From NCBI GenBank assembly GCA_000438155.1, contig FR902959.1, positions 596-23,091 of the forward strand: a stretch of DNA of 22,496 nucleotides. The letters are read 5' to 3'. Position 1 is the stretch's first letter. The number at the start of each line of letters is the position of its first letter. Of the stretch, positions 1 to 8,608 are shown in pieces. This DNA is from Firmicutes bacterium CAG:95 (GTDB lineage: Bacteria > Bacillota > Clostridia > Lachnospirales > Lachnospiraceae). Made by a program: the position numbers and the translations under genes. Below the pieces are notes generated by a model that did no database searches, was not told the DNA's origin, and saw only the letters and a program-made list of their open reading frames with translations.

Positions 1-274
1 TAGTATTAATCCCATACTTTCCATCGTGATAATCCATATATATTTGGTTATTGTTAGCTTTCAAACTACTGTTTACCGTATCAAACTCGTTTTTAATCCG
101 CTGTTCCAGATTGTTCATGTTGGCTGCACTGAATGCATCCCCCGCCTGGCTTACCGTGCCCTCTGATCGGCTCACGTCCATCAGTACCTCTTCCCCAGTG
201 GCTACATTTTTCAATTTTCTTCTGCCGGCATACTCAACCAGTCTGTCCTTCCATGTCTTTGTTACAAATGCCAT
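1..274 (-). CDS. Baseplate/fibre-associated tail protein, 5' part (runs off left edge)
   Basis: Only the first 91 codons are in the window; the frame is still open at base 1. The protein begins MAFVTKTWKDRLVEYAGRR and contains EGTVSQAGDAFSAANMNNLE (about residues 38-57), a pattern I know from Firmicutes phage proteins near the distal tail. The ATG lies just after the TAG stop of the upstream gene. The purine-rich end of that gene (GGAG) supplies the ribosome site, so translation is probably coupled. Position after the hub and Ig-like genes suggests a baseplate or receptor-binding role. That role comes from context only; the C-terminal region is not visible. Confidence 0.8.
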   Translation of the reverse strand, partial: MAFVTKTWKDRLVEYAGRRKLKNVATGEEVLMDVSRSEGTVSQAGDAFSAANMNNLEQRIKNEFDTVNSSLKANNNQIYMDYHDGKYGINT

Positions 275-275
275 T

Positions 276-878
276 CTAAATCACTCCTATCTCTTCTCCT
301 GCGGAGATTTCACCGCAGTAATCTTTGTTGTTCAGGTTATTAAAATAAATCCAGAATACGTCATACAGGATCTGCTCCAGGTCATTCCACTTCTGCCATG
401 TGTTCAGTGGCTGTGCCGGTGTCTCCGGAGTATCTGCCCGGATCACGTATCCGCTCCGGATTTTCTCCACATTGTCACGAATGCGCTTGAAATCTGATAC
501 CCTCGGAAGATCTCCGGTCTTCCAATTCTTTTTTACAGTAACCGGGACGGCCAGATATCCGGCAATCAGCTCCGTGTGGGATTCTACACGCTCCATATCA
601 GAAGCATTGAGATATCCTTTCACCGTCTGTTCGTCAATATCGAGCTGCGTCCGGTCTGTGATAAACCGCGGCAGCACATACACAATGGTTTCATGGTAAG
701 TACCGATGTTTCCTGCTGCATCCTCCATCTCAAGATCCAGCTCATAACGGTTATCACTGCTCTGATCCACATTAGTAACCCAGGATCCGGCAAGGTCCTG
801 TTCAAAAGCAACAGCCTCGCCGTTGATCCGTCCTCTGACATATTCGATATTACTTGCCAATGCCAGTGTAAGTACCAT
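276..878 (-). CDS. Distal tail structural protein, 200 aa
   Basis: The first 65 residues are beta-rich and contain MEDAAGNIGTYHETIVYVLP, a pattern resembling the last strands of a bacterial Ig-like domain. The middle (about 70-140) has ITDRTQLDIDEQTVKGYLNA and a helical MERVESHTELIAGYL stretch. I recognise this arrangement from Firmicutes tail/baseplate proteins, without a firm family name. The tail is aromatic and ends DYCGEISAGEEIGVI, a motif shared with two upstream neighbours. The ATG follows the stop of the Ig-like gene directly, with GGAGG eight bases upstream. Probably a baseplate or fibre-attachment subunit; an exact function cannot be given. Confidence 0.8.
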   Translation of the reverse strand: MVLTLALASNIEYVRGRINGEAVAFEQDLAGSWVTNVDQSSDNRYELDLEMEDAAGNIGTYHETIVYVLPRFITDRTQLDIDEQTVKGYLNASDMERVESHTELIAGYLAVPVTVKKNWKTGDLPRVSDFKRIRDNVEKIRSGYVIRADTPETPAQPLNTWQKWNDLEQILYDVFWIYFNNLNNKDYCGEISAGEEIGVI

Positions 879-1793
879 TTACTCTACCTCCAACGTGATC
901 TGAACCGATGCAGATGCATTGACCGGATTGGGTGCAAATACTGCGGATTTAATGGTAGGCACCGAAGTATCCAGCTTGACAGTCAATGTGATCGTAGTGG
1001 TCTTTCCGGCTGCATCCTTCGCCACAACCGTAATCGTATTGGTTCCCTCTGTTAGGGTGAGTGCCTGTGAAAAGGCTCCGTTACTGCCAATGGACGGCTT
1101 GTAAGAATTGGATCCGTGTGTAATGGTTACAGTTACCGGACTGGATAATGCATCATTCGTCACACCATTCACCACACAACTCTTCTGGTTGGTGATTAAT
1201 CCCGTCTGCGGAGACGAAAGTGTCAGCGTAGGCGGTACCGTATCCACGGTATAAGATGCGCTGACCTTTGCGGCAGCATTGCCATCATAATCAGATGCAG
1301 TAATCTCAATTGCCTTAACACCGTCTGCAAGTGCTGCCTGTGGGGTGTACGTAAACCGATATCCATTGGTAATGGCTGTTTTCGTCATTCCGGTAGATCC
1401 ATCTTTATAGGTGGTGCCAGCAAGTTTCAGTGCAATCGTTGACAGATTTACACCACTGCCATTCGTTTCATCCATCACATCAAAAATGATTGGCAGCTTG
1501 TTATTGCTGATATATGCCCCATTAGATGGCTGCACCAGTTTAATGACCGGCTTGGTCGTTTCTTTTACAACCAGACGCAGTGTAACTCCAAGTGTCGCAT
1601 CGGTAGCATCTACCGTCTTAACTGTTCCGGCATCATTGGTTGCTTCGATCGTGATTGGATAATATCTTCCTGTCTGGTTATAGGATGTAATAGACGGAGC
1701 CGTTACATTTCCAGTCCACTTTCCTGTAGTTGCATTCTTTGTCAGATTTGTCCATGTTCCATTAATTTTTACTCGTACCTTTGTAATCGCCAT
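879..1793 (-). CDS. Ig-like-domain tail protein, 304 aa
   Basis: Serine/threonine-rich, beta-strand-rich protein with about three tandem Ig-like units (roughly residues 1-85, 86-190 and 191-285). Repeated signatures include ETTKPVIKLVQPSNG, VDTVPPTLTLSSPQTG and GTNTITVVAKDAAGKTTTIT, which match the bacterial Ig-like fold used on phage tails and capsids for weak carbohydrate or surface binding. It begins MAITKVRVKING with no signal peptide. The start codon overlaps the stop of the 54-aa gene (ATGA). The location just past the tail hub supports a decorative or host-binding role at the tail tip. Such domains are common moving parts in phages, so relatives may differ in repeat number. Confidence 0.85.
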   Translation of the reverse strand: MAITKVRVKINGTWTNLTKNATTGKWTGNVTAPSITSYNQTGRYYPITIEATNDAGTVKTVDATDATLGVTLRLVVKETTKPVIKLVQPSNGAYISNNKLPIIFDVMDETNGSGVNLSTIALKLAGTTYKDGSTGMTKTAITNGYRFTYTPQAALADGVKAIEITASDYDGNAAAKVSASYTVDTVPPTLTLSSPQTGLITNQKSCVVNGVTNDALSSPVTVTITHGSNSYKPSIGSNGAFSQALTLTEGTNTITVVAKDAAGKTTTITLTVKLDTSVPTIKSAVFAPNPVNASASVQITLEVE

Positions 1794-1957
1794 CAGATCA
1801 CCCCTATCTTTTCATTGCCGTATAATTCCCCAGCATAATTGATTTCTTTTGTATAAGTAATTTCCTTATCCTCTACATCCAGGCTGATCGTAAAAACCTG
1901 TTTTGTTTTCACCGTGGAGGCGGATTTCTGGATATGCTCAATCTCTATCTTCTTCAC
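1793..1957 (-). CDS. 54-aa tail-cluster small protein (GTG start)
   Basis: A short gene filling the space between the hub-like protein and the Ig-like protein. It begins MKKIEIEHIQKSASTVKTKQ and ends INYAGELYGNEKIGVI. The GTG start overlaps the TGA of the upstream gene (GTGA) and its own TGA overlaps the next ATG (ATGA), so it is tightly fitted into the operon. GAGGAG about ten bases upstream is the likely ribosome site. Residues 20-40 alternate hydrophobic and polar (VFTISLDVEDKEITYTKEI), suggesting a beta-strand pair. The end matches the C-terminal motif of the flanking 575-aa and 200-aa proteins. No function is known to me; a small structural or adaptor subunit of the tail tip is the best guess. 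Confidence 0.7.
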   Translation of the reverse strand: MKKIEIEHIQKSASTVKTKQVFTISLDVEDKEITYTKEINYAGELYGNEKIGVI

Positions 1958-3678
1958 ATCTCACCAAACTCCTCTCCGGCTATAATTTCGCCTGTATAAT
2001 AAAAATCTTCCACCAGCTTGTAATATCCCCGGAGCTCCGCAGTTGAGATATAACCACCGGTAAGGTCCGTAGTCATTTTTTCAATGCCTGCCACGTAGCT
2101 TCCAAACTGCCGGTTTGCATTAAATACTTCCGCCCAGTCCACAACCTTATCCCCTTCATTCAGGAACTTGATTTTCAGATTGAGTCGTAGATCGTAATAA
2201 TCGAGAATTGCCTGTGCCCGCTCTGCAGCCTGTGAAGCATTGAGTACCGTACAGGTAAAGCTCTTGGTTTCCCGGCTTTCTCCGGCATCCACCTTTTCAA
2301 CCGATGCCGTTACCGTTAAATCCTCCTTACTGTACTTCCGTCCGGATATAACAACCTCTCCCTCTTCTGCCACGGTAAATGTCACATAATTATTGGTCTG
2401 CTCCGTGATTGTGCCACCTGTAATTGTCATTTCTGCTGACGGTGAGGATAAATCCACCGTGTAAATCCCGGGAACATACGTGCTTTTAAAGATCGCCTTG
2501 CTTTCCTCATCCAGTGAATACACCGGGAACTTTACCGCCACATCGGATATGTAACTCTGATTCTTCGGTGTGGTGGAAAACTTCCGCGACCTCTGAATCG
2601 TTGTATGGATCACCCTGGACGGCTTATAAATATTCACCGTTTCACTCCTGCTGCTGTCGATCACAGATCCACAGGCAAACAAGACTTCCCTGAGTGCCTT
2701 TCTGCAATCCTGTATTTTCAGCCATCCATAAAGCGGTGCGGCTCTGGTTGCTTCATCCACGGTATAAGCCGTAATCCCGGCTGCTGCCATGATCTGATCA
2801 ATGACCTCACCCGCCGGCTCTCCGGTATAAACCTTTCCGCCCCGGAAGGTATGCTTGCTCAACAAACCTTTATAATCCACAAGTGAAATCGTTGATATAT
2901 TCTTTGTAGTCGAATAACTGTCCAAAAAGAATGCCCCAAGCAGCTGTGCTTCGCCATTTATTGTTTCATAGGCCATCACCTTTTGTCCTGATTGAAATAC
3001 CTTGTGGATACCACTCATGTTTCCAATATCAAAATCATTCTTCTCATCAATCAGCTTAAAGGTCAGCTTATTGATGGCGATTTTATTGGATATCGGATCA
3101 CATTCCTCTACAAGCTTTGCTTCCTTCACCGGGTAACCATCTACACCACAGATGATGTCGGTACCATATTCTATGTACCGGAACTTCACATACCGGTATG
3201 GCATTGCCCTGGTAAATTCGATTTCCAACCGGCGGTAGTTCTCCACCTGCTTCCAGGCAACAAACTTATTGCTGTCCACCTCATAGCTTGCATACTCAAT
3301 GTAATTGCCGTTGCCATCCACCCACCGAATCTTCATTTCCAGTGGATAATCTCCCACAAAGTGGAAAGTCAGACAGGCAGATGTGTGATTCTCTGTAAAC
3401 AGGATGATAAGCAGTGGATTATCGGTAAAGGTTCCGTCTGCTCCGGACATCTCCGAAGAGAAGAAAACCACATCATCCGGATTGTCCGGCATCTCCGGAT
3501 GGGTCCCGTCCAGTAGGAAGTAATCCTGTTCCAAAGTGCCGTAGTCCGGTACGGAAATATCCTCTTTCGCTTTTGATATATCCCCGAAAGACTGGTTATA
3601 TGCCGTTGTCAAAGTACTGTCTTCACGGGCTGTCGTATCATACAGCCCATACTTTGCATAAAATCCTGTCGTTCTCAT
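1954..3678 (-). CDS. Tail hub / tail-associated baseplate protein
   Basis: 575 aa from the ATG at 3678, chosen because GGAGG lies five bases upstream and the ATG overlaps the previous stop (ATGA); a GTG twelve bases earlier is in frame but lacks a ribosome site. The N-terminal third contains a beta-rich part like a galactose-binding fold (about 70-180, with MKIRWVDGNGNYIEY and MPYRYVKFRYIEYG). The middle has VFQSGQKVMAYETING and LGAFFLDSYSTTKNISTIS, patterns seen in tail-hub and tail-associated proteins that follow the tape measure. It ends YYTGEIIAGEEFGEM. Being third after the tape measure supports a hub role. No peptidase or lysozyme motif is evident. Confidence 0.78.
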   Translation of the reverse strand: MRTTGFYAKYGLYDTTAREDSTLTTAYNQSFGDISKAKEDISVPDYGTLEQDYFLLDGTHPEMPDNPDDVVFFSSEMSGADGTFTDNPLLIILFTENHTSACLTFHFVGDYPLEMKIRWVDGNGNYIEYASYEVDSNKFVAWKQVENYRRLEIEFTRAMPYRYVKFRYIEYGTDIICGVDGYPVKEAKLVEECDPISNKIAINKLTFKLIDEKNDFDIGNMSGIHKVFQSGQKVMAYETINGEAQLLGAFFLDSYSTTKNISTISLVDYKGLLSKHTFRGGKVYTGEPAGEVIDQIMAAAGITAYTVDEATRAAPLYGWLKIQDCRKALREVLFACGSVIDSSRSETVNIYKPSRVIHTTIQRSRKFSTTPKNQSYISDVAVKFPVYSLDEESKAIFKSTYVPGIYTVDLSSPSAEMTITGGTITEQTNNYVTFTVAEEGEVVISGRKYSKEDLTVTASVEKVDAGESRETKSFTCTVLNASQAAERAQAILDYYDLRLNLKIKFLNEGDKVVDWAEVFNANRQFGSYVAGIEKMTTDLTGGYISTAELRGYYKLVEDFYYTGEIIAGEEFGEM

Positions 3679-4064
3679 GGTGTCCTCCACGGCGCCTTTG
3701 CAATGTATTTACAGGTTAACCCTTTAAACTTCACGGTATCATCAAGGATTTTTTCCATTTCATCTGATACGGACGATACATAACACCGGAATAAATATGA
3801 TTTCTTGGTCGATGGTAATGTCACATCGTGAAAAGCCACCGGCTCCGTCAGTTTATCAAAAAGACGCTCATATAGATCATCATCATCAATAGTTCCGAAA
3901 TTCATGGTGTAATTGAGATATACTCCGATCAGTTCTCTTAATAAATCTCCTGTATCTTCCTCACGCTCGGCATATTTATCCAAAACCTTTGCTTCTCGCT
4001 TTACCGAAACAAGGGGGACATCAAAATACATGCCATCAATATAAATTCCTTGTGTATATAGCAT
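3675..4064 (-). CDS. Putative distal-tail (Dit-position) protein, 129 aa
   Basis: This gene occupies the place where siphophages of Firmicutes encode the distal tail protein, directly after the tape measure and before the hub. At 129 aa it is much shorter than a typical two-domain Dit (about 250 aa), so it may be only the ring-forming N-terminal domain. It starts MLYTQGIYIDGMYFDVPLVS and has an acidic stretch FGTIDDDDLYERLF near the middle, then strands rich in F/Y/V. The ATG at 4064 is preceded by a GGGGGA ribosome site. The stop overlaps the next gene by four bases. The Dit assignment rests mostly on position. Confidence 0.65.
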   Translation of the reverse strand: MLYTQGIYIDGMYFDVPLVSVKREAKVLDKYAEREEDTGDLLRELIGVYLNYTMNFGTIDDDDLYERLFDKLTEPVAFHDVTLPSTKKSYLFRCYVSSVSDEMEKILDDTVKFKGLTCKYIAKAPWRTP

Positions 4065-4079
4065 TTCAACATCCCCCTT

Positions 4080-6860
4080 CTATTCCGGCTGAAAATCAAA
4101 ATCGTATCCCTGTCTGTGTGCCTCGGCAAAGAAATCCGGTAAGAATAACCTAGCAAATGTTTCTCCGTCATAGTTGAGATTAATTGTCGCATCCCCGCCG
4201 GAATAAGAATTATCTGCCATTACATTTCTCACTGCGTCCTCTATCGTTGATAACGGTGCCTCTATATTGGTCTGCCCGAACTTCTGATCTCCGAGTACCG
4301 CCATGAATGGATTACCACCACGAATTACAGATCCTGTTGCAAGGTGAGGTATATCCTGTACTGCTCTTACCTGTGAACCATCTATGCTTTGTTTGCTTAT
4401 TGATGTTCCGCCTCCAAAGAATCCTCCGATCCCTTGACCGATCGATTCTCCAATAGCCTTGATTTTGGTGATACAGATTTCTACCATAGAAGCAACCCAA
4501 TCAAAAAAGGTTTGCAGGAAATCTTTGATGGAACTAATTACGCCCTTTACATTTTCCTTAAATGTCGTAAATATTTTTTTTGCGTTTTCCCATGCTCCCT
4601 TCCAATCTTTATCAATAAGAAGCTTAATTGTTTCCAAAAATCCTGTTGCCAGATCTTTAAGCGTATTAAATGCTTTCTTCATATAATTCCAGAAACCATC
4701 AAATATAACCTGAGCTGCTTCCCAATTTAAATTCCATTGCTCAACCAGGAAATTAATAAAATCAATAAGTCCTGTGAATACCTCAAGCAATATTTCTATA
4801 CCACTTATAATGGCCGTAATTAATACATCAAAATAGTCAGCTATTATGGGAAAGACGTAAGTAACCAGTAAATCTATAAATGGTACAACGATATCTTCCC
4901 AAAGTCCTTTTAATACAGTCACCAGGTTACCCAAAAGTTCTACAACTGAATTGATGAATGGACTTAAATACTGCGAAAACAAATCGTTTAAGCGGCTTCC
5001 AATTTCCTGTAAGATTGGCGATACATGTTCATTCCACACATTCAGAAAGCTGTTTACAATTGTAGATAATCCTTGTGCAATGCTATCAAAGAATGGTTTA
5101 AAGTGCTCATCATAGACTTTATTCAGATTATCGAATACGCTGTCTACCATTTGCTTAAAACCTTCTAATGCCTCGGCACCAGCAGAAAGCAAACCTTCAA
5201 GTGCTGTTCTGAACTCCTCTTCATTTTCAGTAATCGGAGTAATGATTATCTCTAATATGTCTCTTCCTAATTTAAGCAGCAGCTCCGTCTGTCCCATAAA
5301 GGTATCTGCAATAATACCAATAAAAGCCGATACAAAACGAATTCCACTTTCGCTTGCAAATGCTTCAAATATATAAGCAATGCTTTGAAACAGACTGGAT
5401 AATAAATTATTAATTTCTGTCCCGATGTTAAACATAGAAATAATGTAATCTTTGATGCGATCTACATTTTTTTCCATGTAATCTCCAAGTCCACCTATAA
5501 AAGCCGCTGCCAGCGTTAAAGCTATACTTACTATGGATCCAGACAATGACGCGAGCATATAAACTAAGGATTCAACATAAGCCTGTGCAGCTTCCAAAAC
5601 TGCAGGATCCGTCCATATATTAATCAACGCATCTTTAATTTTTTGTAAACCTTCTTTGATAATATCCAGGCGGTATTCATAATCTCCCAATCCATCCCGG
5701 AATCCGTCCATGAACAATCCGCCCAGCTGTTTCAAATATTCAAGAAGAGGCTTTAGCTTATTAAGAATAGAATCCAGCCACTCCTTCAATTTAGGATCAA
5801 CCGGAATCTCTTCAAACATCTGCCCTGGATCTATTCCACCAGAACCTCCACCGGAACTATCTTTTTTACTCAGCACTTCAATTTCATCAAAAGATGCCAA
5901 TGCTCCGGCGGCTTTCTTTGCTGCAGCAGCAGTTCCTTTAAGAGATGCTGCATAATTCTGTTGAACTTTTGATGCCCTAGTCCATGTAGCAGCTCCGGAC
6001 AGAATTGCTATAAACTGTGCAAGTGTATTCATGGCAGTAGTTACATATCCGATCAGTTGTACAAGATATGGAATCACCATCTGCACAATAGGAGCAAACG
6101 CCGCTGCAAAACTGTTTTTTAATTGAAGATTGGCAGACTGCAAAGACGATATAGATCGGTTGTATTCGTCCGAATACTGTACCAGGTTCTTAAAACCATC
6201 CTTCATACCGGACACCATTGCATTAAAGCCTTTCGTAATCCAGTTAAATACCAATAAACTAAGTGCTATGCTTTTAAGTCTTGAAGCAAAACCTCCGAGC
6301 ATTCCAGAAGACTTACGGATATGTCCATTTATACTTGAAAAAGCTTTTTTCCCAGCCGTGCCGACTTTTTTTAAACTGTCACTTACTTTATAGCTTTTTG
6401 CCTGTAGCTCTCCCCGTTTTGTTACCAACATCCGGAGTTCTGACCTTGCTCTTGAAAGATCATTAGCTGCATCGTTGATCTCATTTGGATCTGCACCGAT
6501 CGTGAAGTCCTTTCCTGTATCAACAAGTTTTTGCATTTCTGCATTCAACGACTCTATTTTTAACTGTGCATCGGCTTCCTTCTGTATGAGCGTGTCCCAT
6601 GCCACACCTGTAGTAGCTCCAATAGACTTGAATTTTTCCTCTTGGTCTATCAATGCAGTAAGCTCTGCTTTTGCAGATGCCAATTTACTCTCCAGCTCCG
6701 TATAGGCTTCTGTCGGTAGTCTTTTGTTTTTCAGTTCATCGTATTTCTGTGTGAGGGCATCTACTTTCTGTACTACCTTGTCAATCTGCAACTGTAATCG
6801 CTGCATCTGACTGGTATCTACTTTGGTTGATACCCTTACCTCTGCATCATAATTTGCCAT
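4080..6860 (-). CDS. Tail tape measure protein
   Basis: The longest ORF in the window, 926 aa, defining tail length in a siphovirus and filling the tube lumen during assembly. Residues 12-165 are strongly coiled-coil (QRLQLQIDKVVQKVDALTQK, then repeated leucine/glutamate heptads). Residues 195-300 are hydrophobic (SIALSLLVFNWITKGF and later segments) and may insert into the host membrane. A conserved-looking ASFDEIEVLSKKDSSGGGSG linker follows at about 322-341, then long amphipathic repeats. No lysozyme or peptidase domain is obvious. ATG at 6860 is chosen because GAGG lies six bases upstream; an in-frame GTG twelve bases further has no ribosome site. Element A sits just upstream. Confidence 0.93.
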   Translation of the reverse strand: MANYDAEVRVSTKVDTSQMQRLQLQIDKVVQKVDALTQKYDELKNKRLPTEAYTELESKLASAKAELTALIDQEEKFKSIGATTGVAWDTLIQKEADAQLKIESLNAEMQKLVDTGKDFTIGADPNEINDAANDLSRARSELRMLVTKRGELQAKSYKVSDSLKKVGTAGKKAFSSINGHIRKSSGMLGGFASRLKSIALSLLVFNWITKGFNAMVSGMKDGFKNLVQYSDEYNRSISSLQSANLQLKNSFAAAFAPIVQMVIPYLVQLIGYVTTAMNTLAQFIAILSGAATWTRASKVQQNYAASLKGTAAAAKKAAGALASFDEIEVLSKKDSSGGGSGGIDPGQMFEEIPVDPKLKEWLDSILNKLKPLLEYLKQLGGLFMDGFRDGLGDYEYRLDIIKEGLQKIKDALINIWTDPAVLEAAQAYVESLVYMLASLSGSIVSIALTLAAAFIGGLGDYMEKNVDRIKDYIISMFNIGTEINNLLSSLFQSIAYIFEAFASESGIRFVSAFIGIIADTFMGQTELLLKLGRDILEIIITPITENEEEFRTALEGLLSAGAEALEGFKQMVDSVFDNLNKVYDEHFKPFFDSIAQGLSTIVNSFLNVWNEHVSPILQEIGSRLNDLFSQYLSPFINSVVELLGNLVTVLKGLWEDIVVPFIDLLVTYVFPIIADYFDVLITAIISGIEILLEVFTGLIDFINFLVEQWNLNWEAAQVIFDGFWNYMKKAFNTLKDLATGFLETIKLLIDKDWKGAWENAKKIFTTFKENVKGVISSIKDFLQTFFDWVASMVEICITKIKAIGESIGQGIGGFFGGGTSISKQSIDGSQVRAVQDIPHLATGSVIRGGNPFMAVLGDQKFGQTNIEAPLSTIEDAVRNVMADNSYSGGDATINLNYDGETFARLFLPDFFAEAHRQGYDFDFQPE

Positions 6861-6881
6861 ACTAAGCCTCACTTAACGAGA

Positions 6882-6922
6882 AAGAGCCAATCACTTTAAT
6901 AAGTAACTGGCTCTTAGGCGCT
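6882..6922 (-). promoter_or_regulatory. Element A: AGMGCCTAAGMGCCA hairpin between gp15 and tape measure
   Basis: On the minus strand AGCGCCTAAGAGCCA (6922-6908) begins inside the TAG stop of the gp15-like gene. It runs into a hairpin: AAGAGCCA pairs with TGGCTCTT, and an inner ACTT/AAGT stem is capped by ATTA, giving about 15 pairs with some G-U. The T-tract is weak (TTTC), so termination would be partial. The hairpin ends about 12 bases before the tape-measure ribosome site. The same 15-nt sequence occurs before terS (element B) and, with two compensating-looking changes, before the tRNA-like gene (element C). Confidence 0.75.
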
Positions 6923-7499
6923 ACGATTGGGCTTTTCTCATTTTTTCAAAGAGTTCTAATGCTTCCCTCTTCTTTACTTTTTCATCTTCCGATATCTGCT
7001 CCTGTGGCTGTTCCAAACCATAAATTGTCTTTTGGTCATTTAAGATCTGCTTTTCTTCTTTCGTCATATTTGACCTAAGCTTCTTAAGACGAACATCCAC
7101 CACTCTGGTAAATGCACACTCATTCAGTGTCGTAAGCATACCCATGAACTGCCAGTAATGCATATTAACCGTGTTCAGATCTATCCCGTACTGAGCTTTA
7201 AAGGCACTGTATAACCGCCACTGATCAATATCATAATCAAGGACTCTGGTACGGTCCTTAGACTTCTTATTATTATCATGATTCCATTCCTGCAGGAACC
7301 ACATGATAGCGTCATAATAATACGGTGGATCCGGCCGGATACCGCGGAACAAAAGTTCTGCGGAAGTATCCCACTTTTCATTATCCGACAGATCCTTATC
7401 TTCCATGATCTGTGAGATCTGCACCCCGATCCGGAAGTCTGTGTCTATCGGAAAACCTTCCCACATATCTGGGAGTTCATCAAGCATCACATTGAACAT
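6921..7499 (-). CDS. Gp15-like tail assembly chaperone
   Basis: 192 aa, matching my memory of the bacteriophage Gp15 family that lies directly before the tape measure in Firmicutes siphophages. Hallmarks are an acidic N-terminus (MLDELPDMWEGFPIDTDFR), the YYYDAIMWFLQEW aromatic segment near residue 60, and DIDQWRLYSAFKAQYGIDL followed by NMHYWQFMGMLTTL around 105-125. The C-terminus is charged and probably flexible. It is in the same frame as the preceding gene, separated only by TAA and one codon, so it is the downstream half of a chaperone pair. Its probable role is keeping the tape measure soluble for tube assembly. Confidence 0.88.
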   Translation of the reverse strand: MFNVMLDELPDMWEGFPIDTDFRIGVQISQIMEDKDLSDNEKWDTSAELLFRGIRPDPPYYYDAIMWFLQEWNHDNNKKSKDRTRVLDYDIDQWRLYSAFKAQYGIDLNTVNMHYWQFMGMLTTLNECAFTRVVDVRLKKLRSNMTKEEKQILNDQKTIYGLEQPQEQISEDEKVKKREALELFEKMRKAQS

Positions 7500-7502
7500 A
7501 TA

Positions 7503-8060
7503 TTATTTCCCCATATAGGATTGAATCAATTCCTGTCTGTTACGGTGTTTGCTTCTCTTTCCGCCTTTTCGATCACGGTTATACTTCTCGGAAATACGCT
7601 TTGCACGACCTTCAAATACCTGATTCAGAACAGGCGTAATGGCTTCAATAAAATCATACAGGCACTCATCATCCGGCACAAAATCCGGATTAATCTCATA
7701 GGATACGCGGAAAAATTTCTTAATTGCATCCTGCCCCAAAATCCTATCGATCTGATCCGTTGCTTCCAGATAAATTTCCCTACGAACCTTGCAAAAAGCA
7801 ACCAGTGCATCTACATTGATATCATCAACTTTACCATCTTCGTCATGAGTAATGATATCCTTGCCGTACTGCTTTTCAAATTCTGCCTGTCTGGTAGAAA
7901 TATCCTTCTCCTTTTCCTCGAGCCATTTAATAAACTCTGCGAACCGGTCAACCACAGAAGTGTCCCGGTCATCGATGTAAATATAATCATCACTGTCATT
8001 CAGATACACTTTTACAATATGCTCATCCTGTACCTGTCCTGCCTTAAACTCTCTTACCAT
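7503..8060 (-). CDS. Tail assembly chaperone (Gp14 position)
   Basis: 185 aa, lying between tail tube and Gp15, which is the position of the upstream tail assembly chaperone (the lambda G analogue). It begins MVREFKAGQVQDEHIVKVYL, has a coiled region around 45-65 (EFIKWLEEKEKDISTRQAEF), a helical core (RREIYLEATDQIDRILGQDA) and a very basic C-terminus (RKGGKRSKHRNRQ). The ATG has GGGAGAA upstream. The stop UAA is followed by one codon and then the Gp15 AUG in the same frame, so this is not a lambda-type -1 slip. Function is inferred from order and size. Confidence 0.75.
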   Translation of the reverse strand: MVREFKAGQVQDEHIVKVYLNDSDDYIYIDDRDTSVVDRFAEFIKWLEEKEKDISTRQAEFEKQYGKDIITHDEDGKVDDINVDALVAFCKVRREIYLEATDQIDRILGQDAIKKFFRVSYEINPDFVPDDECLYDFIEAITPVLNQVFEGRAKRISEKYNRDRKGGKRSKHRNRQELIQSYMGK

Positions 8061-8084
8061 TGTTATTCTCCCTTATGAATGACA

Positions 8085-8109
8085 GGGAACATCCAATATG
8101 GATATTCCC
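8085..8109 (-). promoter_or_regulatory. Stem-loop between tail tube and assembly chaperone genes
   Basis: On the minus strand GGGAATATCC, loop ATATT, GGATGTTCCC: ten pairs including one U-G. No run of T follows, so it is not a standard terminator. It lies just after the tail-tube stop and before the chaperone ribosome site. It could protect the tube message from 3' decay or lower downstream expression, fitting the need for many tube and few chaperone copies. Confidence 0.6.
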
Positions 8110-8123
8110 CTCTTATTCCATTT

Positions 8124-8606
8124 CTACGCTGCTGTAAAAGCCTCGGATCCTTCGGTTACCACAAAGGTCCCCTGAACTCCGTCACCTACACCGCCAAGTG
8201 TCATAGCACTTACAAGTTCAGATCCGGCATCACCGCCAACAGAATCAAACTGGTAGGTACATTTTCTCTTAACTGCCGGATATGCTCCTGCTTCTGTCGG
8301 TGTATCCATCAGATTAATGCGGACATACTCACTGATTGCTGCGGATCCAACTGGAAGCGTCTTAATCTTTTCATCCATCCACTTCTGCAGATCGTCACTG
8401 ATGTACTCTCTTTCTACACTCATAGACGGAGTATAAGATTTCAAATTAGTGGTGCCATTCTTCTGATTGATATACTGCTTTGTTTCTGATTCCGGGTTAA
8501 ATTCTTCGGTCAACGATGTAATACCATCACCAAGTAACACCCACTTAGGTGCTTCCGGTGTTCCGATATTAAAATAGTGCCGAAGCATATCTCTCATTTC
8601 AGACAT
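8124..8606 (-). CDS. Major tail (tube) protein
   Basis: 160 aa, a normal size for a single-domain tail tube protein. It begins MSEMRDMLRHYFNIGTPEAP and contains VLLGDGITSLTEEFNPESET (about 23-42), the usual start of the tube fold in Firmicutes phages. QYINQKNGTTNLKSYTPSM and a later YVRINLMDTP match the strand order of the family. It ends with a small-residue tail after LGGVGDGVQGTFVVTEG. The ATG has AAAGGAGAG upstream and starts two bases after the tail-terminator stop. Followed by a stem-loop, then the assembly chaperone gene, the standard siphovirus order. Confidence 0.88.
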   Translation of the reverse strand: MSEMRDMLRHYFNIGTPEAPKWVLLGDGITSLTEEFNPESETKQYINQKNGTTNLKSYTPSMSVEREYISDDLQKWMDEKIKTLPVGSAAISEYVRINLMDTPTEAGAYPAVKRKCTYQFDSVGGDAGSELVSAMTLGGVGDGVQGTFVVTEGSEAFTAA

Positions 8607-8608
8607 GA

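Noticed and set aside
1..497. Plus-strand 148-aa ORF at the left edge
   Set aside because: It is the reverse of the minus-strand tail genes, without a ribosome site; the minus frame encodes a recognisable tail protein.
7521..8078. Plus-strand 185-aa ORF
   Set aside because: Shadow of the assembly chaperone gene; hydrophobic, cysteine-rich composition is typical of antisense translation.
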